A stretch of 64,000 nucleotides of DNA from Roseovarius sp. Pro17 (GTDB taxonomy: Bacteria; Pseudomonadota; Alphaproteobacteria; Rhodobacterales; Rhodobacteraceae), in contig NZ_CP141179.1 of assembly GCF_035599575.1 (NCBI RefSeq), positions 2,914,001-2,978,000 of the forward strand. Reading direction: 5' to 3'. Made by a program: the position numbers and the translations under genes. Positions within the stretch are counted from its first letter, which is position 1. Each line of letters opens with the position of its first letter. Shown here in pieces: positions 8,383 through 17,694 of this stretch. The notes beneath the pieces were generated by a model. The model was not told the origin of the DNA and did no database searches. It saw only the letters and a list, made by a program, of their open reading frames with translations.

Positions 8383-8516
8383 GCGTGATTCCCCCTCAGT
8401 CGCCTGTCACTTTAACGATAGAGTTGGGTCTGGCAACTAATTTTGTGGCAAGTCGGTCATTTTGGATGGGTGACATGGTCAAACTCCGGGTTATAAAAGG
8501 ATCGAAAGGGGTGAGG
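8383..8516. promoter_or_regulatory. Divergent promoter region between the BMC operon and the DeoR regulator
   Basis: The 134-bp gap must hold promoters for both directions. It contains a direct repeat TGGCAA at 8431-8436 and 8446-8451 (15-bp period), read as TTGCCA toward the aminotransferase, so each copy resembles a -35 element and could also be a binding half-site for DeoR. A clear -10 hexamer at 17-bp spacing is not visible. Operator status is inferred from position and repetition only. Confidence 0.45.
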
Positions 8517-9302
8517 ATGGCACTTTCCAAAAAGGACCGCAGGCAGGATCAAATCCTAGCCGCACTCGATCGCAACCCGTCGATGCGCGTTAGCGAACTG
8601 GCGGACGCGCTGGCGGTGTCGTCCGAAACCATCCGGCGCGACCTCAGTCATTTGGACGAGGCCGGGCGCATCAGCCGCACCTATGGCGGGGCGGTGCGCG
8701 GCCATGTGTCCGAGCCGCATCTGGCCGAACGTCTGGGCCAGCATATCGACGCACGCCAAGCTATTGCGCGCACTGCGATGACGTTGATCGGAAACGCCGA
8801 GACCATCTTTATCGGGGGCGGCGCGACGACGCTGCATTTCGCCCGCGCGCTGCGCAGCACCGAGCGGCGGCTGACGGTGCTGACGCCCGCATTCAGGGTC
8901 GCCGCCGAATTGTCGGAAAATGCCAACATCCAGACCATGTGCCTGCCCGGCCTCTTTGACGGCAAGGAGGGCATGGTCACAGGCCCCGAAACGCTGGCCG
9001 CGATCCGCCGCTATCACGCGCCCATCGCCTTCATGGGCGCCTCGGCCATCGACGCGGGCGGTGTGAGCGAGGCGATGCTGGGCCCGTCCGAAGTTTACCG
9101 CGCGATGATCGAAAATGCGCAAACGGCCTACATTCTGGCCGATCAATCCAAGTTCGACCGGCGGGCGCTGCGATACATCACGGAATGGACCAGCGGCATC
9201 CATCTGGTCACGGACGTGTCGCCGGGCGCCGATCTTCTGGCAGCGCTTGAGGCGGGCGGCGCCGAGATCACGCTAAGCGGCGCTGGCGGCCGCGCGCTAT
9301 AG
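8517..9302 (+). CDS. DeoR-family transcriptional regulator of the BMC operon
   Basis: 261 aa from the chosen ATG, which has GGGGTGAGG just upstream. An in-frame start at 8385 would add 44 residues lacking family features. The N-terminus is a DeoR helix-turn-helix (MRVSELADALAVSSETIRRDLSHLDEAGRISRTYGGAV). The C-terminal part is the DeoRC sugar-phosphate-isomerase-like sensor domain, with IFIGGGATTLHFARAL and YILADQSKFDRRAL. DeoR proteins usually repress adjacent catabolic operons until a phosphorylated or acyl metabolite binds. Its divergent position makes the aminotransferase-BMC-transporter operon the obvious target. Confidence 0.92.
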   Translation: MALSKKDRRQDQILAALDRNPSMRVSELADALAVSSETIRRDLSHLDEAGRISRTYGGAVRGHVSEPHLAERLGQHIDARQAIARTAMTLIGNAETIFIGGGATTLHFARALRSTERRLTVLTPAFRVAAELSENANIQTMCLPGLFDGKEGMVTGPETLAAIRRYHAPIAFMGASAIDAGGVSEAMLGPSEVYRAMIENAQTAYILADQSKFDRRALRYITEWTSGIHLVTDVSPGADLLAALEAGGAEITLSGAGGRAL

Positions 9303-10379
9303 ATGCCTAGTACCCAGGTCGACCCGGTCGGCCATGAGGATTGCAATCGGCCTCGTCGGGCCAAAGGCCGAAAAAACGATCGTCAGCATCGAAGTCAGAG
9401 GTACCGCCAGCAGCGCACCGGCAAGACCCCAAAGCGAGCTCCAGACCGCCAGCGACACCAGCACGACAAAGGGGCTGAGATTGACCCGCCTCCCGATCAG
9501 ACGCGGCTCTACCACGTTGCCAATGAACATCTGCGCCACGGTCAGCAAGATGCCCAGCAGCAATGTCCACCACAGATCGCCGAACTGCACGATCGACAGG
9601 CCGACAGGAAAAGCGACCGCGACCAGCGATCCGAAATAGGGAATGTAGTTCAGCAGGCCAATCACCAGCGCCCAAAACAGCGGGAAATCCACGTCGAGCG
9701 CCCAGAGAATAACGAATGACACCGCGCCCAGAATGACGTTGATCATCGTCTTGATCGCCAGATAGTCACCAATCCGATCGTTGATGTCGCTGATCATCGC
9801 CTCGGTGCGCGCAGCGCCTTCGGGATCATGCATCGCCGCTGATAGCTTGCCGGCAAACCCCGCCCGCTCGGACAGCAGAAACGCGGAATAAACGATGACC
9901 AGAAACACCGACGCGCCGATACCGGTTATGTTGAGCAGCGCCGTGTTGATCAGGCTTTGCACGGATAAACGGCCGAACGTGGCATCGCGAATGGTTTTCC
10001 AATCGGGACGCTCGTCCACGCCGAACATGTCGGCACCCTGCGCGACGATGCGTTCGATATTGGCCTGATATGTGGGCGCCTCGCGCAGGATACGGCTGAT
10101 CGTGTCAACGACGACGCCCAGCAGAATCAGAACCACCAGCGTAAAGGCGAGCAAGACCAGCAGCCGCCGCAACGCAGGGGACAGCCGCCTGAGCAGCGGC
10201 ACCCGGCCCAGCGCCTCGGATGCGCTTGTGAGAACATAAACGGCGATTACGGCGGCCAAAATGGGCAGCAACACAGGTTTGCCAATGATCAGCAGAAAGC
10301 CGGTCAGCACCACCAGAAGCGCCGCGTTGACCAGAAAGACCAGTTGGGACGGATACCCACTCACCGGCACATCCGGCAT
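9297..10379 (-). CDS. AI-2E family membrane transporter
   Basis: A multi-pass inner-membrane protein of about 360 aa from the ATG at 10379. The frame is open to 10493, but the extra 38 residues are polar and arginine-rich and unlike the family N-terminus. The C-terminal half has the family pattern LLNYIPYFGSLVAVAFPVGL, then VEPRLIGRRVNLSPFVVL and WGLAGALLAVPL. The family (PF01594) includes TqsA and Na+/H+ antiporters; the cargo is not predictable. Its 3' end overlaps the convergent DeoR gene by 6 nt, which makes a shared terminator unlikely. Confidence 0.85.
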   Translation of the reverse strand: MPDVPVSGYPSQLVFLVNAALLVVLTGFLLIIGKPVLLPILAAVIAVYVLTSASEALGRVPLLRRLSPALRRLLVLLAFTLVVLILLGVVVDTISRILREAPTYQANIERIVAQGADMFGVDERPDWKTIRDATFGRLSVQSLINTALLNITGIGASVFLVIVYSAFLLSERAGFAGKLSAAMHDPEGAARTEAMISDINDRIGDYLAIKTMINVILGAVSFVILWALDVDFPLFWALVIGLLNYIPYFGSLVAVAFPVGLSIVQFGDLWWTLLLGILLTVAQMFIGNVVEPRLIGRRVNLSPFVVLVSLAVWSSLWGLAGALLAVPLTSMLTIVFSAFGPTRPIAILMADRVDLGTRHL

Positions 10380-10544
10380 GTCAGTTCGGTCACGGCGGTT
10401 TCGGGCATTGGCAGGGCTCCTTTGGCGCAGGCCAACACGGGCCTGCGAAATCGCTGATAGCGACCTTATGCCAAATTCACAGCCGATTGCCACCAGCAGA
10501 ACGTCGGTTGCGCTGACCCTTTCACAGGAGCGCAGCCTGCTGCC

Positions 10545-11822
10545 CTATGCTGCGCGCGGAACAGCGCCCGGAACATAGCGATCATAACTCAGATCCGCCG
10601 TTTCGATATCCGAACTGCGCCCCGCGACGAGGTCGCTTAGCACGCGGGCCGATCCTGCGGCCATCGTCCAGCCCAGCGTGCCGTGGCCGGTGTTGAGGAA
10701 CAGATTATCCACGCCTGCCTGCCCGATGATCGGCGTCCCGTCGGGCGTCATGGGACGCAGACCCGACCACAGCTCGGCGCGGCTTTGATCGGCGGCACCG
10801 TTGAAAAGGGACTCGACCGACAGCGTCAATGTCTCTTGCCGCTTCTTGTTCAGGCTGCGGTCGAGGCCGGCCAGTTCGGCCATGCCACCCACGCGGATGC
10901 GGTCGCCAAGGCGCGTAATGGCGATCTTGTAAGTCTCGTCCATGACGGTCGATTGGGGCGCACGCTCGGGCGCGATGATGGGCGCGGTGATCGAGTAGCC
11001 CTTGACCGGATAAATCGGTAGCTTCAGCCCCAAGGGGCGCACCAGCGTCGGAGAGTGGTTGCCCATCGCCACAACAAACACATCGCCTGTCACGCGACCC
11101 TCGGAGGTCTGGGCTGCTTCGATACCGTTCGCGCCCAGTTCCAGCGCGCGGATCTCGACCCCGGTGCGGAACGTCACGCCCAGATCCTTGGCCATCTTGG
11201 CCAGCTTGGTCGTGAACATGTGGCAATCGCCGGTCTCGTCGCCCGGCAGGCGCAGACCGCCCGCGATCAGATCGCGCGCCTTTGCCAACCCCGGCTCAGC
11301 CGCGATGCAGCCCTCTGCATCCAGAACCTCATAACGCACGCCGCCCTGCTCCAGCACCTTGATGTCCTTGGCCGCGCCATCCACCTGCTTTTGCGTGCGA
11401 AACAGTTGCAACGTGCCTTGCTGGCGGTTGTCAAAGTCGATGCCCGTGTCATTGCGGATCTCGGTCAGGCAGTCGCGGCTATATTCGGCCAGCCGCACCA
11501 TGCGCCCTTTGTTGACCTCATAGCGCGCCTCGGTGCAGTTGCGCAGCATCCGCACCATCCAGCTGACTTTTGCCCAGTCGAGGCGCGGCTGAACGATCAG
11601 TGGCGCGTGGCGTTGGAACATCCATTTCAGCGCCTTCATTGGAATGCCGGGTGCCGCCCAAGGGGCCGAATAGCCCGGCGAAATCTGCCCCGCATTGGCA
11701 AAGGTTGTGTCCGCGCCGACCGCATCGTTGCGGTCGATGACCGTTACTTCGTGGCCATCCTTGGCCAGATACCATGCAGATGTGACGCCAATGACGCCGC
11801 CTCCGAGAACAACGATTTTCAT
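10545..11822 (-). CDS. dadA: D-amino acid dehydrogenase small subunit
   Basis: A 425-aa FAD enzyme of the DAO superfamily. The FAD-binding [25 protein letters not shown] pattern is at the N-terminus, followed by [21 protein letters not shown], characteristic of DadA. The C-terminus holds [14 protein letters not shown] and [16 protein letters not shown]. It oxidises D-amino acids to 2-oxo acids plus ammonia and passes electrons to the respiratory chain at the inner face of the membrane. It is divergent from the indolepyruvate oxidoreductase genes, which consume 2-oxo acids. Whether it belongs to that regulon is open; the shared gap is 537 bp. Confidence 0.93.
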   Translation of the reverse strand: MKIVVLGGGVIGVTSAWYLAKDGHEVTVIDRNDAVGADTTFANAGQISPGYSAPWAAPGIPMKALKWMFQRHAPLIVQPRLDWAKVSWMVRMLRNCTEARYEVNKGRMVRLAEYSRDCLTEIRNDTGIDFDNRQQGTLQLFRTQKQVDGAAKDIKVLEQGGVRYEVLDAEGCIAAEPGLAKARDLIAGGLRLPGDETGDCHMFTTKLAKMAKDLGVTFRTGVEIRALELGANGIEAAQTSEGRVTGDVFVVAMGNHSPTLVRPLGLKLPIYPVKGYSITAPIIAPERAPQSTVMDETYKIAITRLGDRIRVGGMAELAGLDRSLNKKRQETLTLSVESLFNGAADQSRAELWSGLRPMTPDGTPIIGQAGVDNLFLNTGHGTLGWTMAAGSARVLSDLVAGRSSDIETADLSYDRYVPGAVPRAA

Positions 11823-12359
11823 AGCTCACCCTCCTGCCGACGCACGGCCGTTCAAAGCCCACAGGAACACCAAGTAGGCATGAATATTCCGCTAGATTTC
11901 AGAGTATTTCAAAGTAATTTTAGAAGATTATTCGATATTTCGGTTAACACCTCGAATATTACGCCTACCAAGCGCCTTATCAACGTACATTATTCATCCG
12001 GAACGAAGTTTGGCGCTCCTTTTCGCGCGGCGCGGCAGGTTATCACGAACATTGCTGCTGCCGATTTGGTTTTGGACATACACAACTTCCGTATCAGTAT
12101 TATACGGGGGGCCATCTCAACTTACCCACAGTCGACCAAGCTATACTGCAACGATAGCCATGGCAGAGTTTTCATAATGTATTGACAAATTAGTATAGAT
12201 AAATAACCTATATGGCATTGTCGGAGGCGACTTTTGGCTTCTCTGGAATGTCTCGGTATCGTCCGACCACACGGTCAGGCAACCGAATGGCGGCCCAAGA
12301 GGATGACCAGAATTCCCGACCTCTTCCTTGACTGGATTGAACTCTGATGGAGGCCCCTC
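11823..12359. promoter_or_regulatory. Long AT-rich divergent intergenic region (dadA / iorA)
   Basis: No credible gene is seen; a long plus-strand frame ending at 12185 is the antisense shadow of dadA. The segment 11880-12210 is much more AT-rich than its surroundings. It contains the regulon element at 12180-12199. The iorA start has a strong ribosome site (GGAGG, six bases before the ATG). Confidence 0.6.
12180..12199 (-). promoter_or_regulatory. Putative GntR operator, copy 1 (upstream of iorA)
   Basis: The minus strand reads TCTATAC-TAATTT-GTCAATA, matching the left arm and spacer of the palindromic copy at 37216-37235. On the plus strand it includes a perfect -35 hexamer TTGACA (12182-12187) facing iorA, so a bound repressor would block RNA polymerase. 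Twenty-one bases are nearly identical to copy 4 around ACAAATTAGTAT(A/T)GAT. The -10 is unclear (TAACCT at 12204 is the best). Confidence 0.6.
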
Positions 12360-14495
12360 ATGGCAGAACGCTCCTTTGCCAAGGAAGTCACCGAACTGCG
12401 CAAGCGTGACGGCGAAATCTTCGAATCCGAGGGCATTCTGGCCGTCGTAAAGGGATTATTGCAATCGGGCGTCAGCTATATCGGCGGATATCAGGGCGCG
12501 CCGGTGTCGCATGGGATCGACGTTCTGAAAGACGCAGGCGAGATCCTGGATGATCTGGGAATTCAGGTCGAATTCAGCGGCAACGAGGCGATTGCAGCGG
12601 CCATGCTGGGTGCATCCATCAACTATCCCGTGCGCGGCGCGGTGCTGTTCAAATCGACGGTCGGCACGAACGTCGCGTCCGATGCCATCTCCAACCTCTG
12701 CTCTGCGGGGGTCAGGGGCGGGGCGCTGATGATCCTCGGCGAGGATTATGGCGACGGCTCGGCGATCATTCAGGAACGGACTTATGCGTTCGCGCTGAAA
12801 TCTCAGGCGTGGCTGCTGGACCCACGCCCCGACCTGGAAAGCATCGTCAACTCCATCGAACAAGGCTTTGAGCTATCCGAGGCCAGCAGCACGCCCGTCA
12901 TGCTGCAACTGCGCATCCGTGCCTGCCATGTGACCGGCGCCTTCGTCGCCAAGGATAATCGCCCGGCCACAGGCGTCAGCGCCGAGGCCAAGACTGATCC
13001 CATCTTCGATTTCGGCAATGTCTGCCTGCCCCCGTCGGTCTATCGACACGAAGAGGACAAGATGCAACGCCGCCTGCCCGCAGCCAAGAAATTCATCCGC
13101 GAGAACAAACTAAACGAGGTTTTCGAGGGCGATCTGGACAAGATCGGCATCATCACGCTGGGCGGGCATTACAATGGCGTGGTGCGTGCGCTGCAACTTC
13201 AGGGGTTGGCCAGCCTCGATGGGCAGTCGCGTGTGCCGATCTATTGCCTGAACGTCGCCTATCCGCTGGCCGACGATGAGGTGCTGGAATTCTGCGCTGG
13301 CAAGTCAGCAGTGCTGATCGTCGAGGAAGGCCAGCCCGCCTATCTGGAGGATGCCATCGGCGGCATCCTGCGCCGGGGCGATCTGCAAACCACCATCGTG
13401 GGCAAGCAGGTTTTTCCCATGGCGGGCGAGTATCGGGGGGACGTGCTGTTGGACGGCATCGCCAAGTTTCTCGAAGGCAGCAGCCCCACGACCCTTGACC
13501 TCGCCCCCGTCACACAGCCCTCCGCCCATGTGCGCGACCTGAAGGGGCGCGCCGCCGAAATGCTGGGCGCCAAGGTGCCGATACGCCTGCCGACCTTCTG
13601 CACCGGCTGCCCAGAGCGCCCTGTAATGACCGCGCTCAAGCTGGCTGAGCGGGACGTGGGCAAATTCCACGTCTCATCCGATATCGGCTGTCACACCATG
13701 TCGACGCTCAAACCGTTCAACATGGGCAGCACGGTTCTGGGTTATGGTCTGGGACTGGCGGCGACCTCGGCGGTCACGCCAATCATGGAGCGCCCCGTCG
13801 TCACCCTGATGGGCGATGGCGGGTTCTGGCATAGCGGGCTGTCCAACGGCGTCGTCAACCATGTTGCGAACCAAAACGACGGCGTGCTCGTCATCCTCAA
13901 GAACGGCTATAGCGCCGCGACCGGCCACCAGACGCTGCCATCGACCACCCGCGAACAGATGGGCGATGGCGCGCCCGGCCTCGACATTGCCAAGACGCTG
14001 AAGGCATTCGATGTCAAATGGATCAAAACGCTGCGCTCTTACGATCTTCACGCCATGGTCGGCACGCTGAAGGACGCACTGACCACCAAGACCAAAGGAC
14101 TGAAGGTCATCATTGCCGATGGTGAGTGTCAGTTGGCAAAGGCGCGGCGGATGAAGCCGATCGAGCGCGAGCGCATCAAGACCGGCAAGCGCGTCGTGCA
14201 GGCGCGTTTCGACGTCGATGAAAATGTCTGCACGGGCGATCACTCGTGCATCCGCCTGTCGGGCTGTCCGTCGCTGACCATCAAGGATTCGTCCGATCCG
14301 CTCAAACGCGACCCGGTGGCAACCGTGCTGAACACCTGCGTCGGCTGCGGCCATTGCGGCGAGGTTGCGCATGAGGCGATCCTCTGCCCGTCCTTTTACA
14401 AGACGGAACAGGTGCGCAATGCCAGCCGGTTTGAACGCTTTGCAGCCCGCGCCAACCGCTGGATGATCGCGCGGATGCAGGGGCGTGCGGGATGA
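12360..14495 (+). CDS. iorA: Indolepyruvate ferredoxin oxidoreductase, alpha subunit
   Basis: 711 aa. The N-terminal pyrimidine-binding domain (GGYQGAPVSHGIDVL near residue 41) and the TPP-binding domain (FCTGCPERPVMTAL near residue 415; MGDGGFWHSG near residue 483) are in the usual order. A C-terminal ferredoxin-like module has CTGDHSCIRLSGCP and CVGCGHCGEVAHEAILCP for Fe-S clusters. With IorB it oxidatively decarboxylates aryl 2-oxo acids (indolepyruvate, phenylpyruvate and similar) to acyl-CoA, reducing ferredoxin. It overlaps iorB by 4 nt. Promoter copy 1 lies 160 bp upstream. The actual aryl group accepted is unknown. Confidence 0.9.
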   Translation: MAERSFAKEVTELRKRDGEIFESEGILAVVKGLLQSGVSYIGGYQGAPVSHGIDVLKDAGEILDDLGIQVEFSGNEAIAAAMLGASINYPVRGAVLFKSTVGTNVASDAISNLCSAGVRGGALMILGEDYGDGSAIIQERTYAFALKSQAWLLDPRPDLESIVNSIEQGFELSEASSTPVMLQLRIRACHVTGAFVAKDNRPATGVSAEAKTDPIFDFGNVCLPPSVYRHEEDKMQRRLPAAKKFIRENKLNEVFEGDLDKIGIITLGGHYNGVVRALQLQGLASLDGQSRVPIYCLNVAYPLADDEVLEFCAGKSAVLIVEEGQPAYLEDAIGGILRRGDLQTTIVGKQVFPMAGEYRGDVLLDGIAKFLEGSSPTTLDLAPVTQPSAHVRDLKGRAAEMLGAKVPIRLPTFCTGCPERPVMTALKLAERDVGKFHVSSDIGCHTMSTLKPFNMGSTVLGYGLGLAATSAVTPIMERPVVTLMGDGGFWHSGLSNGVVNHVANQNDGVLVILKNGYSAATGHQTLPSTTREQMGDGAPGLDIAKTLKAFDVKWIKTLRSYDLHAMVGTLKDALTTKTKGLKVIIADGECQLAKARRMKPIERERIKTGKRVVQARFDVDENVCTGDHSCIRLSGCPSLTIKDSSDPLKRDPVATVLNTCVGCGHCGEVAHEAILCPSFYKTEQVRNASRFERFAARANRWMIARMQGRAG

Positions 14496-16060
14496 AGGAC
14501 TTCAAGATGCCGCCCGTGCCCGATCAACGTTCGCCTCAACCCCACGCTATCACGCAACCCATCCGCATGTGCATCGCCGCACTGGGCGGCGAAGGTGGTG
14601 GCGTGTTGACCGCGTGGCTGGTCGCCGTCGCGCGTGCCGAGGGTTGGCCCGTTCAAAGCACGTCGGTTCCCGGCGTCGCGCAGCGCACAGGTGCCACGAC
14701 CTACTACATCGAAATCGTACCGCAAATCTGGGGCGGCCCCGCGCAGCCGGTTCTGGCGCTGACGCCAACAGCAGGTTTCGTCGATGTGGTGGTCGCGACT
14801 GAATTGCTCGAGGCTGGCCGCGCGATCGAACAGGGGTTCGTCTCGCCCGATCGCACGACGATCATCGCATCGTCCCACCGCTCCTTTACCATCGAAGAAA
14901 AAAGCGCGATGGCGGACGAACGGATCGAACCGGATCGCATCCTGAAAGCCATCGATGAATTTTCTGCCCGCTCGATTCCCGTCGATTTCGCCCGGCTGGC
15001 CAAGGACGCGAACGCGGTCGCCAGCAGCGTCGTTCTGGGGGCCATTGCGGGCGCAGGCGTCTTGCCGGCATCGCGTGAAACCTATGAGGACGCGATGCGC
15101 GCCTCGGGAATCGCCGTCGAGGCAAATCTGCGCGGATTTGCTGCCGCGTTCGATTACGTAACGGGTCAGGGCGCGCCGGATGCACCGAGCGATGCGCGAG
15201 CCACCGGAACCGACGAGCAGGTCAACCATGGCTTCCCGGCCGAGATCGAAGCGGTCCTCAAACACGCCGTTCCGCGCCTCACCTCATTCCAAAATGCCAG
15301 CTACGCGGATCGGTATCTGCAATCAGTCAGGCGCGTGCTGGAGGCCGAAAAGGCCGCAGGCAAAACCGACCGGGGTTATCCCGTCACGCGCGAGGCGGCG
15401 CGCTATCTGGCCCTGATGATGAGCTACGAGGACATCGTGCGCGTCGCCGCCCTCAAGACCGCGCCAGAGCGCTGGCAGGCGCTAAACGAGGCCAATCAGA
15501 TGGGCGACGGCGACACGGTCCGCGTCACCGAATATCTCAAACCGGGGGTTGAGGAATTTGCCTCGATGATGCCGCCCTTCCTAGGCCGCCGCCTAGTCGC
15601 GGCAGCGCGGCGGCGCGGCAAGCTGGATGCCTATAACATCGGCATGGGCATTCGCACCAGCTCGGCCTGGGGCTTTGCGATGATGCGCCTGCTGGCGGCG
15701 ATGCGTTTCTGGCGGCCCTATACATATCGTTACGCGCTCGAGACGGCTGCAATCGACGCGTGGGTCGATTTGGTGGTCGCCGCGACGCAGATCGACGCGG
15801 AATTCGGCGCCGAGGTGGTCGAATGCGCCCGCATTCGCAAGGGCTATGGGTCGACCCATCGGCGCGGAACGGCGAACTTCGAGGCGCTGATGACCCGGAT
15901 CGTGGCCCCCGCCGTGGCCGCAGGCCGGTCCGATGCGGATGCGCTCGCCGAATTACGCAAGCTGGCCTTGTCCGACCCCGACGGCGACGCGATGCTTAGT
16001 GAATTGGATCGCCGCCATCCCGATACGCGAGGGGTCGATGCGGCGATACCGCCAGGCTGA
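14492..16060 (+). CDS. Indolepyruvate oxidoreductase beta subunit, long form with C-terminal DUF6537-like domain
   Basis: 522 aa. Residues about 28-215 are the POR gamma-type domain (AALGGEGGGVLTAWLVAVARAEGW; TSVPGVAQRTGATTYYIE). The remaining 300 residues, with RYLALMMSYEDIVRVAALKT and GMGIRTSSAWGFAMMRLLAAMRFWRPYTYR, resemble the extension seen in proteobacterial IorB proteins. It overlaps iorA by 4 nt, so the pair is one enzyme. A short polar N-terminus precedes the domain; the ATG at 14492 is the overlap start. It is followed after 6 nt by a flavin-linked oxidase, suggesting 2-hydroxy acid oxidation to the 2-oxo acid used here. Confidence 0.87.
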   Translation: MKDFKMPPVPDQRSPQPHAITQPIRMCIAALGGEGGGVLTAWLVAVARAEGWPVQSTSVPGVAQRTGATTYYIEIVPQIWGGPAQPVLALTPTAGFVDVVVATELLEAGRAIEQGFVSPDRTTIIASSHRSFTIEEKSAMADERIEPDRILKAIDEFSARSIPVDFARLAKDANAVASSVVLGAIAGAGVLPASRETYEDAMRASGIAVEANLRGFAAAFDYVTGQGAPDAPSDARATGTDEQVNHGFPAEIEAVLKHAVPRLTSFQNASYADRYLQSVRRVLEAEKAAGKTDRGYPVTREAARYLALMMSYEDIVRVAALKTAPERWQALNEANQMGDGDTVRVTEYLKPGVEEFASMMPPFLGRRLVAAARRRGKLDAYNIGMGIRTSSAWGFAMMRLLAAMRFWRPYTYRYALETAAIDAWVDLVVAATQIDAEFGAEVVECARIRKGYGSTHRRGTANFEALMTRIVAPAVAAGRSDADALAELRKLALSDPDGDAMLSELDRRHPDTRGVDAAIPPG

Positions 16061-16066
16061 GGTCGC

Positions 16067-17485
16067 ATGACACATGATCCCTCCACACCACAGCGCCCCT
16101 CGCCCGAGACGATCCGTGCGTTGACAGACGAACTGAAACGCAGTTTTGGCGAGCGCGTTTCCGCGTCCAAGGCAATCCGAACCCAGCACGGCAATACGCT
16201 AACATGGGGCCAGAACGCACCGCCCGATCTGGTGGTTTTTGCGGAATCGACCCAAGAGGTCTCGGCAATCATCCGACTTGCCGCCGACCGACGCGTGCCC
16301 GTCATCGCCTACGGCACAGGCACATCGCTTGAGGGGCATCTGAACGCGCCATTGGGGGGCGTCTGCATTGATCTGTCGCGGATGAACCGGATCGTCGATG
16401 TGCGCCCCCAAGATCTGGATTGCACGGTCGAGGCTGGCGTCACGCGCCTCGCGCTGAACCACCACCTGCGCGATATGGGTCTGTTCTTTCCCATTGATCC
16501 CGGCGCGGACGCGTCCATCGGTGGAATGACCGCCACCCGGGCGTCCGGCACGGCCGCGGTGCGTTACGGCACGATGCGCGAGGTGGTGCTGTCGCTAACG
16601 GCGGTTCTGGCCAATGGCGAGATCATCCGCACCTCCAGTCGGGCGCGCAAATCCTCTGCCGGCTACGATCTAACCCGGCTCTTGATCGGTTCCGAAGGCA
16701 CGCTGGGCATCATCACCGAAATCACGCTGCGCCTGAACGGTATCCCCGAGGCGATATCAAGCGGGATCTGTTCTTTCCCATCTGTGAAACAGGCCTGCGA
16801 TGCCGCGATCACCGCAATTCAGTGGGGGATCCCAATCGCGCGGGTCGAACTGCTGGACGATATGCAGGTCAAGGCGTGCAACCTGCATTCAGGTCTCGAC
16901 CTACCCGAAACGCCGTTGTTGCTGTTGGAATTCCACGGCAGCCCTGATGGGGTGCGTGAGCAAAGCGAGCGTTTCGGAGCCATTGCCGCAGATTGCGGCG
17001 GCGGCACGTTTAATTGGGTCACGAAGCCCGAAGAGCGCAGCCGATTGTGGCAGGCACGACACGACGCGCATTGGGCCAGCAAGGGCCTGCGCCCCGGTGC
17101 CGATGCCGTCGTCACCGACGTTTGCGTGCCGATATCGCGCCTTGCCGAATGCGTCGAGGCGACGCAGCGCGACCTTGCGGAAAACGATTTCGTGGCGACC
17201 ATCGTGGGCCATGTGGGCGACGGGAACTTTCACGTTCAACTGATGGTCGATCACCAGGACCCGCGCGAATCTGCGGCCCTGACAGGGTTCGTCGACCGCC
17301 TTGTTCAGCGGGCAATCGACATGGACGGCACGGCGAGCGGTGAGCATGGGATCGGCCAGATGAAGCGCAAGTACATGATCGCAGAGCATGGCGCAGAGGC
17401 CATCGATGCCATGCGCGCGATCAAGGCCGCGCTCGACCCGCTGGGCATACTGAACCCCGGCAAAATCCTTCCGCAAATGCCTTGA
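16067..17485 (+). CDS. FAD-linked 2-hydroxyacid dehydrogenase (GlcD / D-lactate dehydrogenase-like)
   Basis: 472 aa with the vanillyl-alcohol-oxidase FAD fold: AYGTGTSLEGHLNAPLGGVCIDLSRM near residue 83, DPGADASIGGMTATRASGT near residue 143 and LIGSEGTLGIITEITLRLNG near residue 205. The C-terminal FAD-oxidase domain has VGHVGDGNFH and ASGEHGIGQMKRKYM. Family members oxidise D-2-hydroxy acids (D-lactate, glycolate, aryl-lactates) to 2-oxo acids and pass electrons to cytochrome or quinone. Being third in the ior unit, it probably supplies the IorAB substrate. The stop codon lies inside a small hairpin (CCTTGA-ACC-TCAAGG, 17480-17494) that might weakly terminate. Confidence 0.88.
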   Translation: MTHDPSTPQRPSPETIRALTDELKRSFGERVSASKAIRTQHGNTLTWGQNAPPDLVVFAESTQEVSAIIRLAADRRVPVIAYGTGTSLEGHLNAPLGGVCIDLSRMNRIVDVRPQDLDCTVEAGVTRLALNHHLRDMGLFFPIDPGADASIGGMTATRASGTAAVRYGTMREVVLSLTAVLANGEIIRTSSRARKSSAGYDLTRLLIGSEGTLGIITEITLRLNGIPEAISSGICSFPSVKQACDAAITAIQWGIPIARVELLDDMQVKACNLHSGLDLPETPLLLLEFHGSPDGVREQSERFGAIAADCGGGTFNWVTKPEERSRLWQARHDAHWASKGLRPGADAVVTDVCVPISRLAECVEATQRDLAENDFVATIVGHVGDGNFHVQLMVDHQDPRESAALTGFVDRLVQRAIDMDGTASGEHGIGQMKRKYMIAEHGAEAIDAMRAIKAALDPLGILNPGKILPQMP

Positions 17486-17574
17486 ACCTCAAGGATTTAG
17501 GTGGCTGGGCTGATCTAAATCAATGACCGGAGGCAAACGGATCATCCACACCGTTGCGGGCCACGCACCAAACA

Positions 17575-17594
17575 TCAATACTTATTTGTTATAA
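17575..17594 (+). promoter_or_regulatory. Putative GntR operator, copy 2 (upstream of the TRAP operon)
   Basis: It reads TCAATAC-TTATTT-GTTATAA: the left arm is identical to the palindromic copy at 37216-37235, and the right arm matches at 4 of 7 positions. It sits 100 bp before the TRAP binding-protein start in an otherwise empty 209-bp gap. A TATAAT hexamer (17590-17595) overlaps its right end, but no matching -35 is visible 17 bp upstream. Confidence 0.6.
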
Positions 17595-17694
17595 TTCTCG
17601 TTTCCATGTGACGAAAAATCTGTAGGGTACTGGTTAAAAAGGCAGCGATCAGGCTTCGGAAGTCATCGGGATTTCACTCGAAGGGAGCGAGAAT

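Noticed and set aside
7363..8388. 341-aa plus-strand frame opposite the aminotransferase
   Set aside because: Antisense shadow; the aminotransferase motifs on the minus strand are unambiguous.
11055..12185. 376-aa plus-strand frame across dadA and the following gap
   Set aside because: It is antisense to the well-supported dadA gene for most of its length, and its translation has no family features.
17590..17595. TATAAT as a definite -10 box for the TRAP operon
   Set aside because: No -35 at suitable spacing; it overlaps the operator-like element and may be incidental.
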